From: Chromatiales bacterium (ex Bugula neritina AB1)
GTDB lineage: Bacteria > Pseudomonadota > Gammaproteobacteria > Granulosicoccales > Granulosicoccaceae
Reading direction: 5' to 3'
NCBI GenBank assembly: GCA_001730015.1
Contig: MDLA01000126.1
Span: 1-64,000, forward strand
DNA: 64,000 nucleotides
In this document: positions 27,557 through 36,885 of the stretch, piece by piece
Numbering within the stretch: position 1 is the stretch's first letter
Layout: each line of letters opens with the position of its first letter
Notes under the pieces: generated by a model
What the model saw: only the letters and a program-made list of their open reading frames with translations
What the model was told of the DNA's origin: nothing
Databases searched by the model: none
Translations under genes and position numbers: made by a program

Positions 27557-27904
27557 ATGGATACCATCGACAGCAACACTAATATTTTAGTCGCTGCCCC
27601 GTCCGAACCAACCGATAAGTCGCTAATGCAGCAGCTCTCACGTTGTGTTGCAGATATAGAGGAAGTTCGAGAAGCACATTTGCCTGCCGTAATTGAAATT
27701 GGCCAGGCAAGTAGCGCCCGGCTTACACTCGTTGTAGTTGTCAGACAAAACGCCGACAAAAAACAAATCAGTAACGTACTGGCCGGGAATATGAAATCAC
27801 ATCTGTCTGCTGCCGATCAAATAGACACCAGAGTAGTGGCCGATGACTTCCCTCTACTCGATTCGATCAGAGCTACCGGATGCGTGGTTGGCTGGCGCGA
27901 CTGA
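27557..27904 (+). CDS. Small SseB C-terminal-like protein
   Basis: A 115-residue protein. The pattern of V-EVREAHLPAVIE, then a hydrophobic strand LTLVVVV, a helix, and the end DFPLLDSIRATGCVVGWRD resembles the C-terminal domain of SseB-family (enhanced serine sensitivity) proteins, but the match is weak and judged by eye. No signal peptide or membrane segment. It stands alone between rbsK and the convergent acidic-protein gene. Function unknown. Confidence 0.6.
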   Translation: MDTIDSNTNILVAAPSEPTDKSLMQQLSRCVADIEEVREAHLPAVIEIGQASSARLTLVVVVRQNADKKQISNVLAGNMKSHLSAADQIDTRVVADDFPLLDSIRATGCVVGWRD

Positions 27905-28006
27905 ACCAAAAATTCACTAGCCGGACAGGCGTACCACTGAAAAGCCCCTTTGGCTCACCCGCCCTCCGCGCCGGCTTTTGCTTAAACATCGGAACACTGG
28001 CTCTTA

Positions 28007-30226
28007 CTACAATGCCGTGCCGTATTTATTTTCATGTAACTGCCGGGCCTGACTAACCCAGTCATCACGCTGAATACGGCCGGGGAAATTGGGCATCTGC
28101 TCCTGTAACTCGACTACCCCGTCTTCATCAAGCAGAGCAACCTGGCGAAAATAGTAGATACCAGTGGAATGAAGTGCTTTCTCCAGTACCGGACCCACTC
28201 CTTTTATTTCCGTTAACTTATCCCGCTGAGTCTTATCGGGTTCGGTGTCGGGAACCTGCCATGATCGAGGAACGTATCCTGCCACTGTTGGCGTGCTGTT
28301 TCCTGCCGCATCGCTTTCTGATACCACCGCACCTTCGTCATTACTTGCAGGTTGACCCACTGATGCTCTAGCCGCAAGAGGCTCTACCTGATCATTACTT
28401 TCAGCAGGCTCGATACTCGCTGTATCAGACGAGCTATCTTCAGCGACTGCAGCGTCAGTATCTATCGCCTCACTGTTTATAAGCAAACCAGTATCGGAAT
28501 CTGTATTGGCTGGCTGTGCCGGATCCTGTGCCGATTCCATCTCAACAGATCCGCTACTGTCATTCGAAGCTTCAATTTCCACGGCAGACACTGTGTTTTC
28601 GATTGCAGAGGCCTTGCTCGATTCAATTTCACTAGTTGCATCTTTGGTTGCATCTCGGGTTGCATCTTTGATTGCGTCTTCGCCCATGCCTTCTAGAGAA
28701 TTGACGTTGTCAGATTCAACAGAAGCATAAAGGACTGTTGAATCCGTATCGACTTCGACTATATCTTCGGGAACTTTTTCAGCATCTGTAGCCGACGAAT
28801 CAGATTCAACTGATGAATTGGCTGCTACTTCCACTTCTGTTAACGAAAGATCAACTTCCGCTACTTCGACAGTTTCATCCACCGGTCCTTCTTCATCCGC
28901 TTTCTCTACCGGCTCAGCTGATTCGTCTGATACAACATCCGTTACCGCTTTTTCTATAATATCTGAATCACCCGTTTGCGAATCTGCCAGTTCTACAGAT
29001 TCAACCATCTCTGAATTTTCCTCTAGCTCTGTCGTTTCAGACTGATCTTCAGCTGCCTCATCAATCACCTCAACAGCCGCAGTATCTTCTTCTCCCGGTG
29101 ACTCTAGTGTCGCTTCGACTAATTCGTCCGCCTCTACAACCTCAGGTGTATCTGCTTCCAGCTCGACTATCTGTTCGACCTCTATTTCGTCTTCTGATTT
29201 AACCGGCTCGGGGATTTCAGTATGCTCGACTGTATCAGCGGTTACAGAAATTTCGCTGGTATCGTCAGCCTGCAAAGCACCCTCTGAGCCTGACTCTTCT
29301 ACCGCAGGACTCTCCTCTGGCGGGATCGCGTTTGTAACATCGGTCAAATTTTGATGTTCCTGCACCTGAACCACATCCGCATCAGTGGCGTCGTTTTCCT
29401 GTTCTATTACATCCTTTGTTATTGTTTCTTCTATTACTGCCTCTTCTGTGTTAACCGACTGTGCGGTCTCCGCAGACTCAGTCAAATCATCTAAAGCAAC
29501 GTTTTTTTCTGCGATTTCTCCGTTACTTTCTTCAGTGTTCTTTTCAGGACTATCGTCTTTGTTATTTGCGGTCTCCACTGCATCGGATTGTATTAACCTC
29601 TCTTCCGTCACTTCAGGTACTTCTGAAATCCCCGCTTCAGGCTCGCCTTGCTTGTCTTCTGTTAATTCTTCCGCTTCAGTTGCCTCCGCCGCCACCGATT
29701 CAGGTTCCAGGGCCGTGTCAACAGACTCCACTTTTTCAGCATCAGTAGCTTCATTGGCGAGCTCAACATTCGAAGCGTCTTCCGCCGCCTCTACTTTATT
29801 TTCTACTTCCTCTGCGTCTACTACCGCTTCGCTTTCCGATTCCTGCTCTGGTTCCGATACATCGCCAACAACTTCTTCGTCTACACCAGCTTCCGCCTCC
29901 TCAGCATCCAGTGCTGCGAGTATTTCTTCTGCACCAATAGCAGGTGCTGTTTCCAGTTCAGAGATGCGCCCACGGAGGCTATCAATCGTTTCTGCATTTT
30001 CAGACACTGTTTTTGCCAGTTTGTCGCGTTCCTCTATGATTGAGGTATTCATCGACTCAAGCTGAGTGACCTTGGACTCAAGTTCCGTTTGCGACGTTTG
30101 CAGCGTTTCCAAATCATCAGCGGTAAATTTCTGGCGTCTCCAGCGCCATAGCATCCATCCAAGCCAGACTCCGAGACCGAACACCAGAAACAACGGTATA
30201 AGAATGTCCAAAATCACCCAAGACAT
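28007..30226 (-). CDS. Membrane-anchored acidic coiled-coil protein with C-terminal helix-hairpin-helix domain
   Basis: A 739-residue protein in four parts: one N-terminal membrane helix followed by RWRRQ (residues 1-33), a coiled coil (about 35-95), a 500-residue Glu/Asp/Ser/Val-rich, probably disordered region, and a C-terminal domain of about 65 residues. That last domain begins LTEIKGVGPVLEKALHSTGI, a helix-hairpin-helix of the type found at the ends of some ribosomal and NADH dehydrogenase-associated proteins. The positive-inside rule places everything after the helix in the cytoplasm. It follows an OmpA/BON gene by 30 bases. The 184-residue protein at 52148-52702 is its paralogue and lacks the acidic and HhH parts. 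Function unknown. Confidence 0.85.
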   Translation of the reverse strand: MSWVILDILIPLFLVFGLGVWLGWMLWRWRRQKFTADDLETLQTSQTELESKVTQLESMNTSIIEERDKLAKTVSENAETIDSLRGRISELETAPAIGAEEILAALDAEEAEAGVDEEVVGDVSEPEQESESEAVVDAEEVENKVEAAEDASNVELANEATDAEKVESVDTALEPESVAAEATEAEELTEDKQGEPEAGISEVPEVTEERLIQSDAVETANNKDDSPEKNTEESNGEIAEKNVALDDLTESAETAQSVNTEEAVIEETITKDVIEQENDATDADVVQVQEHQNLTDVTNAIPPEESPAVEESGSEGALQADDTSEISVTADTVEHTEIPEPVKSEDEIEVEQIVELEADTPEVVEADELVEATLESPGEEDTAAVEVIDEAAEDQSETTELEENSEMVESVELADSQTGDSDIIEKAVTDVVSDESAEPVEKADEEGPVDETVEVAEVDLSLTEVEVAANSSVESDSSATDAEKVPEDIVEVDTDSTVLYASVESDNVNSLEGMGEDAIKDATRDATKDATSEIESSKASAIENTVSAVEIEASNDSSGSVEMESAQDPAQPANTDSDTGLLINSEAIDTDAAVAEDSSSDTASIEPAESNDQVEPLAARASVGQPASNDEGAVVSESDAAGNSTPTVAGYVPRSWQVPDTEPDKTQRDKLTEIKGVGPVLEKALHSTGIYYFRQVALLDEDGVVELQEQMPNFPGRIQRDDWVSQARQLHENKYGTAL

Positions 30227-30256
30227 AATTTCTCTCTAAATTTCTCTATATATACT

Positions 30257-31825
30257 TTATTTCAAGCGCCCGACGACGTTAAAGTGAACCCGCCGATTTC
30301 GCTGCCGACCAGCCGCTGTGTCATTGCTCTCAACAGGCTGCCGATCTCCATAACCGACTGCGACCAATCTTTCGCTGTCTATCAGCTGACTGATCAAATA
30401 ATCCCTGACTGCACTTGCACGCCGCTGGCTCACACGCTCGTTAACCAGCGCTCTTCCTACGTTATCGGTATGTCCCTCAACTTCGACTTGCAAAGACGGA
30501 TACATTTTCATCTTCTCAGCTACCTTGTCCAGGGTAATTTTCGCTGCTCTGGTAAGATTAGTATTGCCGCTTCCAAAAACTATATTGGCGTGTATCGCAT
30601 CAGCCAGACTGTCCAGCTCGCTCTGCAACAAAACGCTGTCACTCAGTGGCTTCTCGTGCAGCAGCGTTAGATTTTCCTCTACATTCAAGCCATCCTTACG
30701 CGCAACCGCCGCAATCTCCTGTAGATAGGATCGGACCTCTTCTGTACCCACAGCAGCATTAACATTCAGGTTAGTTCCATTAAGAGACACTTCACCTTTA
30801 ACGCCTGGTGCGAACTGTGTAAGGATGGTAGCCATGCTATCAACGCGCTCGTCTGCACCCGAAATACGAGCTGACAGGTCTGTGACTTCCAGACGATCAA
30901 TTAAATTTTCGCTCCCTACTGCTTCTCCGACAGCAAATGCCAGGCGTCTTTGCTGCTCCTCAGACAAAACACTACCCTGAAGAAGTAACCGAGATCCATC
31001 GCTGCGCGCAATGACATCAACCACACCATTTTTAATTAGATTGAGCTCACCGGTAACACGAAAATCAACAACAGCTATTGCGGCCGTTGTTTCAATTGCC
31101 GCAGCTGCCTCATTGTCGTGAGCGATAATTCGGTAGTGCAGGTTATTTTCGTCTAAAGACAATTGCGCTGAAGCAACATTGCCCGGCCCGGAAAGTATGA
31201 GCATGTCCGCCAGAGTCTCTATCTTGGTATCTCCGCCAACCTTAGCGGAATTCGCTACGGCAATTTCAAGATTATCGTTTATGCGTTCAATCCCTGACCT
31301 CAAAGCAGCTTCAACGAGCCGGTTTCGCTGTTGATCAGTCTGCACCACACCATCAAGGATCATCTCCGATGGGCCGATCCTGACCGTTACCCGAAGTTGC
31401 TGATCTGATTTGGCGAGCTCAACAACAACCGGATCCGGTTGATGCAGTTGAAGCCTTAGTTTACGCATACCATTGGCAAACAACCCGGGCAAAGCATATT
31501 CCTTCTGCCGCAATACAGTTGCCAGACGTTCAACGGTAACATTAGGAGGAAGTACACCAGTCAAGGTTAGATCACGATAATTCCATCTGAAATTCAGACT
31601 ACTTGTATCAATCCCCGCTTGTTCAAGGCGCTCTTTACTCAATCGATCCAGCGTGTTTTCGAAATGAGGTACTGCCCATGCAAGCGTTACTGCAACAATC
31701 ACGCATAGCGCGACAGCAACAGCCAATATACTTTTGCGTTCGGGCCAGGGCATCTTTCCGGCTTCACCGGATGGGATGTACGACACCCAACCGGATGCCC
31801 CGGTATCAAGGGTGGATTCTGACAA
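30257..31825 (-). CDS. Membrane-anchored BON/OmpA-domain protein (cassette copy 1)
   Basis: A 522-residue protein with a 35-residue N-terminal tail, one membrane helix (SILAVAVALCVIVAVTLAW), tandem BON-like repeats (FRWNYRDLTLTGVLPP and later units around VDGVVQTDQQ and LLLQGSVLSEEQQ) and a C-terminal OmpA peptidoglycan-binding domain (VEVEGHTDNVGR, then RRASAVRDYL and RQRNRRVHF). The layout recalls mycobacterial ArfA. There is no cleavable signal, so it probably links inner membrane and cell wall. The start is a TTG with AAAGG upstream, supported by the similar length of the N-terminal tail in the paralogue. It lies upstream of the acidic HhH gene in one operon. Confidence 0.87.
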   Translation of the reverse strand: MSESTLDTGASGWVSYIPSGEAGKMPWPERKSILAVAVALCVIVAVTLAWAVPHFENTLDRLSKERLEQAGIDTSSLNFRWNYRDLTLTGVLPPNVTVERLATVLRQKEYALPGLFANGMRKLRLQLHQPDPVVVELAKSDQQLRVTVRIGPSEMILDGVVQTDQQRNRLVEAALRSGIERINDNLEIAVANSAKVGGDTKIETLADMLILSGPGNVASAQLSLDENNLHYRIIAHDNEAAAAIETTAAIAVVDFRVTGELNLIKNGVVDVIARSDGSRLLLQGSVLSEEQQRRLAFAVGEAVGSENLIDRLEVTDLSARISGADERVDSMATILTQFAPGVKGEVSLNGTNLNVNAAVGTEEVRSYLQEIAAVARKDGLNVEENLTLLHEKPLSDSVLLQSELDSLADAIHANIVFGSGNTNLTRAAKITLDKVAEKMKMYPSLQVEVEGHTDNVGRALVNERVSQRRASAVRDYLISQLIDSERLVAVGYGDRQPVESNDTAAGRQRNRRVHFNVVGRLK

Positions 31826-32177
31826 TTAATATACCTTTATCTTCTTAGTTGAGCGCCATACAATTGACACCTTAACAGTCTATGCTGCTTTAATATCGCC
31901 ACTTTGACGAATACTCCGCTACTCTAAAATTTCTTTCATATCTGGAAAGTTACCTATAGGTTACTGTTGACTGTTTTGCACGATTAATAACGGATCACAC
32001 AAAGGACAAAACCAGCCCCACTACTATCCGGTGGTGCTTCAACCTCTACAACTACAGTCGTACCGCAATCCAGGAGTCACTACCGTTACTGCGAAGCAGC
32101 GCCCGGAACCCCTTATCTGAACGACTGCCTTACAATTTCGATAACCCGTAACAAGACCCGGAAACCTCGAGAACACT
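31826..32177. other. Intergenic stretch between divergent genes
   Basis: About 350 bases separating the OmpA/BON cassette from the Ldh_2 gene. No gene or RNA seen; two divergent promoters are expected. Confidence 0.45.
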
Positions 32178-33164
32178 ATGGAAAATATCACAGTTGCGCT
32201 GAATCAATTGAGCGAACTGGTCTTTCAGGCACTAGCCAGCCTGGGGTTGGATAAACAGGAACAACGCGCGGTCCACGATGTACTTATGTACGCTCAAACC
32301 CGTGGTAGCAGCCAGGGGCTCATCAAGATACAGGAACGTACTGTCTTGCCCGATGCCGATTGTCGTGATATCCAAATACTCAACCGGAGTGGCATCATTG
32401 CCACTGTCGATGGCGGCGGGCATACCGGAATGCTGGTTATGCAACGTGCTACCGAGCATGCAATTGATCTGGTAAAAGCAAACGGACTTACACTGGTTAA
32501 TACGCGAAATACCCGATCATCAACCGGCTCAATCGGCTTCTATGCAAGGCAATTTGCTGAAAACGGGAATATAGGAATCGTACTCGCCGGGTCCCCGAAG
32601 GTGATGGCGGTAGAGGGCGGCATCGACCCCGTACTCGGAACCAATCCAATTGCCATTGCGATCCCTACTGGTAATGCACCACTGATCCTGGATATGGCAA
32701 CCGCCGCCACAACCTGGTTTGCAATAATCAATGCACGTAATGCCGATCAGCCACTACCGGAGCGCGTTGCACTAAACAACAAAGGGGAACCGACTACTGA
32801 TGCATCAGAAGCACTTTCGGGTGCATTAAAAACGTTTGGCGGAGCGAAGGGATCCGGACTCGCTTTGATGTTTGAATTACTGACAGCGCCATTAGCCAGC
32901 GCTTCCATAGTAGGTGACGACGCAGACAACCGGGGCAATACCATTATAGGTATAGATCCCTCGATCGTACTGGGCGACAACAGCTATCAGGAAAGGGTCG
33001 ATTTAGTTTTAAACCGGATCAGGGCGGGCCGCCGTGCGAACAGTCAGATCAGATTACCCGGCGAATACAGTGAATCAATAGCGCAGCATTGCAAGCAAAC
33101 AAATTCGATCACCCTGGATCGAAATCTATATAACTCAATTCTGGAAATTGCCAATAGCAACTAA
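32178..33164 (+). CDS. Malate/L-lactate dehydrogenase (Ldh_2) family oxidoreductase with altered active-site motif
   Basis: A 328-residue member of the Ldh_2/YlbC family (malate, sulfolactate, ureidoglycolate, 2,3-diketogulonate dehydrogenases). Landmarks include VDGGGHTGMLVMQRATEHAI, SSTGSIGFYARQFAENGNIGIVLAG, VLGTNPIAIAIPTG and FGGAKGSGLALMFELLTAPL. The conserved R-G-x-x-S-H-G near residue 44 is RGSSQG here: the histidine proposed as catalytic in relatives such as YiaK is glutamine. The length is slightly below the usual 340-350. Substrate is unknown, and activity may be altered or lost. It is monocistronic. Confidence 0.85.
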   Translation: MENITVALNQLSELVFQALASLGLDKQEQRAVHDVLMYAQTRGSSQGLIKIQERTVLPDADCRDIQILNRSGIIATVDGGGHTGMLVMQRATEHAIDLVKANGLTLVNTRNTRSSTGSIGFYARQFAENGNIGIVLAGSPKVMAVEGGIDPVLGTNPIAIAIPTGNAPLILDMATAATTWFAIINARNADQPLPERVALNNKGEPTTDASEALSGALKTFGGAKGSGLALMFELLTAPLASASIVGDDADNRGNTIIGIDPSIVLGDNSYQERVDLVLNRIRAGRRANSQIRLPGEYSESIAQHCKQTNSITLDRNLYNSILEIANSN

Positions 33165-33219
33165 TTCAACAACAGCAATATAAACAATATAGCGATTGAG
33201 ACCAATACAGGCTCTTCCC

Positions 33220-33972
33220 CTATGCCGCCAGAGTACTTTTCTGACGGGACAATAATTGCAACCTGGCAACGAATCGGCCTAGAATATTTTGAGTTGCCAA
33301 TGGAGTCTCAACGAATTTAAATCCAATGAGCCAGATTTCAGACCGTCTAACATGCCTGCTGTGACGTCGCAGTGCAGAGAAAGTGAGCAAATCATGAGTA
33401 TCAGGTATTTCGAACTGAAGTTCCAACGGACTACTGTGCTCCGATAGTAATTCGCCATAATCTTCACAGACCGAAAGCTCACAGCCATCAGCAGAGAGAT
33501 TCGATAAAGTACAGTCAAAAGCACTATCTGTATCGGCATTCTCTGCAGGTTCCAAATCCGGCACCTGGACTCTGACAGGAATAACAAAAAGGCCAGTTGT
33601 CGACGCGCGAAAAGTCTCTCTACGCTGCATGTGAATAATCTCCGGCGGTATAGAGACTTGGTAGACCGCCCCGTCAGGGTCGTTACTGGTTGCCACAGCA
33701 TGAATTGATTCAGCACATACATCCACGCCATCAAGTGTTGAATACATCGAAAAGGGGCGACCTGCGACTATATGGCTGTGAACACCGGGATCGAGAACGG
33801 CATCCAGTGTAAAGCAAGCATCCGGAATAGATACATTTACAACAATCGAGCTACCGGAACTGCCGCCACCGTCCACGCTAAGCGTTACTAAACGATGCTG
33901 ACTCATCAATGAATTCAGCAACCAGCAAATCTGTTTCTGGTTGCTTACTCGATAATCCTTTTTTTTGGTCAT
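33220..33972 (-). CDS. PilZ-domain protein (YcgR-like)
   Basis: A 250-residue cytoplasmic protein in two parts: an N-terminal YcgR-N-like domain (about 1-115) and a C-terminal PilZ domain. The cyclic di-GMP binding signature is QRRETFR (R-x-x-x-R) at about residue 116, followed by the NLSADGCELSV (D/N-x-S-x-x-G) motif near 158. Such proteins adjust motility or surface behaviour in response to cyclic di-GMP. No flagellar or pilus genes are in the window, so the target is unknown. The gene ends 55 bases after the converging Ldh_2 gene. Confidence 0.88.
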   Translation of the reverse strand: MTKKKDYRVSNQKQICWLLNSLMSQHRLVTLSVDGGGSSGSSIVVNVSIPDACFTLDAVLDPGVHSHIVAGRPFSMYSTLDGVDVCAESIHAVATSNDPDGAVYQVSIPPEIIHMQRRETFRASTTGLFVIPVRVQVPDLEPAENADTDSAFDCTLSNLSADGCELSVCEDYGELLSEHSSPLELQFEIPDTHDLLTFSALRRHSRHVRRSEIWLIGFKFVETPLATQNILGRFVARLQLLSRQKSTLAA

Positions 33973-34048
33973 GCCTGCAAGCTTTGGCTAAATCCCTTAC
34001 ACATTCATAACGGCAAAATATTTTCGCCCTTGATATCCGGAAGGTTTA

Positions 34049-34235
34049 ACCCGCATTATTCATGGGGTAGAGGATATCGCGTAGACCTTATTTATTCACG
34101 GCCTTATTCACGGAAAGGGTTTTCACCGTGGATTTTCTTCCCGCGCTGAATACTTACTGATATTTGCAAGAGAAAAAATTCTCTGTGGAATCAAAGGTCA
34201 AGTGAGATTCCGTCAATCCCGTGAATAATGCGGGT
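34049..34235. repeat. Short inverted-repeat element B, copy 1
   Basis: 187 bases with 18-base inverted ends, one mismatch (ACCCGCATTATTCATGGG and CCCGTGAATAATGCGGGT). The interior includes GCAAGAGAAAAAATTC and a GTGAGATTCCGTCAATCCC segment shared with the copy at 51889-52073. It has no gene and sits in the 360-base gap between the PilZ and semialdehyde dehydrogenase genes, which holds nothing else I can name. Confidence 0.9.
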
Positions 34236-34334
34236 CAATACTTCCTGTGTATTTCAAACGCAGAGCCGATCCGCTGAAAAATATTTATTTATCGCGGCGA
34301 ACAGCGCAATGATCATAGCCATTAATAATTGAAG

Positions 34335-35792
34335 CTAGACTACACCTCCCATGCAAAGGTATTTTATTTCCAGATAATCGTCGATTCCATATCTGGAACC
34401 TTCCCGCCCAACACCCGATTCCTTAATGCCACCAAAAGGTGCTACTTCCGTTGAGATAATACCCTCATTTATACCGACAATACCGCTCTCCAGCGCTTCC
34501 GCCACACGCCATACCCTATTGATATCGCGAGAATAGAAATAGGCGGCCAGGCCGAATTCAGTTGCGTTGGCCATAGCGATGCCCTCAGCCTCTTCAGTAA
34601 AACGAAAAACCGGAGCTACCGGCCCGAAGGTCTCCTCGCTGGTAACCTTCATATCGGTAGTTACATCCGCCAATACGGTCGGTTTGTAAAAAAAACCGCC
34701 GAGCTCGGAAGCTTCGCCACCGGTCATCACACGTGCCCCTTTACCGACTGCATCTTCAACGTGCTCAATCACCTTATCAACCGCTGCCTGGTTGATTAAT
34801 GGTCCCTGCTGCACATCGCCAGAGTCCGCTGCACCCAACTGCAGACCTGAGGCAGCACTGGCAAGCTTCTCACAGAATTCTTCATAGACTGCATCCTGCA
34901 CAATAAAACGATTGGTACACACACAAGTCTGGCCTGAGTTACGGTATTTAGACAACATCGCACCCTGTACAGCAGCATCGATATCCGCGTCGTTGAAGAC
35001 AAGAAATGGCGCATTGCCACCTAACTCCATCGATACTTTTTTCACTGTACCCGCACACTGCTGCATCAGCAATTTCCCTATAGCAGTCGAACCGGTAAAG
35101 GATAATTTACGAACCGTTGGCGATGATGTCAGTACACCACCCACCTCTGAGGCACGCTTACTGGTGACAACACTGAACACTCCGGCAGGAACACCGGCTC
35201 GCGCCGCTAACTCAGCCATAGCCAATGCAGATAAGGGAGTTTCTGCCGCCGGCTTCACCACCATAGTACACCCCGCAGCTAGCGCTGGTGCCACCTTGCG
35301 GGCGATCATTGCATTGGGAAAATTCCAGGGGGTTATCGCCGCCGTTACACCAACCGGCTGTTTTATAACAACAATGCGCTTATCAGCTGCATGGCCGGGT
35401 ATGACATCACCGTATATTCGCCGACCTTCCTCCGCGAACCACTCTATGAAACTGGCGCCGTAAGCCACCTCGCCACGACTTTCCGCCATCGGCTTCCCTT
35501 GTTCTGTGCTTAAAATACAGGCTAAATCCTCCTGATTCTGCATCATGAGGTCATACCATCGACGTAAAATTACGGCCCGCTCCTTCGCCGTCTTTGACCG
35601 CCATTGCTGCAATGCGTTGTCCGCGGCTTCTATTGCACGCTGTGTATCAGCAGCACCGCAATTAGAGAGGAGCGTAATCTGCTCACCTGTAGCCGGATTG
35701 GTTACAGGAAAAGTACCCCCATCGATCGAAGTGCACCAGGCACCATCTATATAGGCAGAGTCTTTAAGCAAAGATTTATCGTTAAGTTGCAT
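34335..35792 (-). CDS. gabD: NAD(P)-dependent succinate-semialdehyde dehydrogenase-type aldehyde dehydrogenase
   Basis: A 485-residue aldehyde dehydrogenase. Catalytic Cys290 lies in NSGQTCVCTNRF and the general base Glu256 in MELGGNAPFLVF; the cofactor segment is AAITPWNFPNAMIARK, and GSTAIGK follows. The CVCTNR context and IKESGVGREGSRYGIDDYLEIKY ending are those of GabD-type enzymes, which oxidise succinate semialdehyde or glutarate semialdehyde. No gabT is adjacent; the aminotransferase at 61 kb is too far to be in an operon. Exact substrate is inferred. Confidence 0.87.
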   Translation of the reverse strand: MQLNDKSLLKDSAYIDGAWCTSIDGGTFPVTNPATGEQITLLSNCGAADTQRAIEAADNALQQWRSKTAKERAVILRRWYDLMMQNQEDLACILSTEQGKPMAESRGEVAYGASFIEWFAEEGRRIYGDVIPGHAADKRIVVIKQPVGVTAAITPWNFPNAMIARKVAPALAAGCTMVVKPAAETPLSALAMAELAARAGVPAGVFSVVTSKRASEVGGVLTSSPTVRKLSFTGSTAIGKLLMQQCAGTVKKVSMELGGNAPFLVFNDADIDAAVQGAMLSKYRNSGQTCVCTNRFIVQDAVYEEFCEKLASAASGLQLGAADSGDVQQGPLINQAAVDKVIEHVEDAVGKGARVMTGGEASELGGFFYKPTVLADVTTDMKVTSEETFGPVAPVFRFTEEAEGIAMANATEFGLAAYFYSRDINRVWRVAEALESGIVGINEGIISTEVAPFGGIKESGVGREGSRYGIDDYLEIKYLCMGGVV

Positions 35793-35886
35793 CGGCTTCC
35801 CTATTTGGTATGGGGCAATTGGTTATGGACCTATTTATTACAGAAAATAGTCAGCAGGAGTATCAAGGATATCAGAGCTTGTAAAA

Positions 35887-36885
35887 TCACGACCATGCTG
35901 ATGACGGTACCACACGTCCGGTAACAAACTTCTGCGAGTTGACTACAGATGGTGTATACCAACTGGCCAAGTCTGAGTACTGCTGCTCTGAAAGAACACC
36001 CAGTTTGCGCAGCGTCGCCCCGAGAACTACGTCCGATGCACGCGTCGCGCCGTCATCAACTTTAAGCGCAATTGCAATACCGGCTTCCGGTGCGATTGCA
36101 GCAAAGACGCCCTCGGCCCCCGTCTTTACCACAAGATCGCTATGCGCCCGCATTGTGGCAGTGCAACAACGGTCGGAACCAGCGACCAGATCCGCGTGCT
36201 CATTCATAGACCTAAGAATAGCGTGCATTGCTCGAGCACGTTCAGGGGAGTGGTCCGCCGGTTTGCAAAAAGCACTGAGCGCTCTTGCAAAGGCAATCAA
36301 TGGCAACGCCACGGCGGGCATTCCGCAGCCATCTCTGTCCCATGGCAAATCCTGTATCCGCTCACCCGACAGCTCGGTCAGCACATCCATCCAGCATTGT
36401 TGCGTTGCATGCTTATAGTTTGAATAATCTTGCAGTGGCTGCTCTAAAAAGCGCGCCAGCGTCAGCATGCCTGTGTGCTTTCCAGAGCAGTTATGTAGAT
36501 CGCGGGCGGCAACTCCACCGTCGCGCAGCAATTGGTGTGCTGTAATTTGATGCATTGGCAAAGCGGGGCCGCATTCCAGATCTTCAACCTCCAGAGAGAG
36601 TTTCGACATCCATGACGCTAATACGGCTTGATGTGATCGCTCAGCATTGTGTGAGGCACACGCCAGTGCGATCTCCTGTCCGGTTAATTCAAAAAAATCA
36701 GCGGCACCGGATTCCAGCAAAGGTATTGCCTGAATTGGTTTCAGGGATGAACGTGGAAAAACCAGTGCATTGATATCACCCAGCTCGAATATCGTATCTC
36801 CCGAAGAATTTAACGCGACCACTGCTCCACGGTGGCAGGATTCAAGCTGATCGTTTCTAAAGACTTCTACCAGTACAGGGTTCAT
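35887..36885 (-). CDS. Asparaginase (PF06089 type)
   Basis: A 332-residue protein of the asparaginase II-like family PF06089, recognised by the opening VEVFRNDQLESCHRGAVVAL, FPRSSLKPIQAIPLLESGA, ALACASHNAE and NCSGKHTGML segments. It should hydrolyse asparagine to aspartate and ammonia in the cytoplasm (no signal peptide). It is not related to the classic AnsA/AnsB enzymes. The start overlaps the DUF6164 stop in an ATGA, so the two genes are translationally coupled. Confidence 0.9.
   Translation of the reverse strand: MNPVLVEVFRNDQLESCHRGAVVALNSSGDTIFELGDINALVFPRSSLKPIQAIPLLESGAADFFELTGQEIALACASHNAERSHQAVLASWMSKLSLEVEDLECGPALPMHQITAHQLLRDGGVAARDLHNCSGKHTGMLTLARFLEQPLQDYSNYKHATQQCWMDVLTELSGERIQDLPWDRDGCGMPAVALPLIAFARALSAFCKPADHSPERARAMHAILRSMNEHADLVAGSDRCCTATMRAHSDLVVKTGAEGVFAAIAPEAGIAIALKVDDGATRASDVVLGATLRKLGVLSEQQYSDLASWYTPSVVNSQKFVTGRVVPSSAWS

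Noticed and set aside
29385-30065. 226-codon Ser-rich frame on the plus strand
   Set aside because: It is the antisense shadow of the acidic Glu/Asp/Ala region of the minus-strand 739-residue gene; it has no signal or ribosome site.
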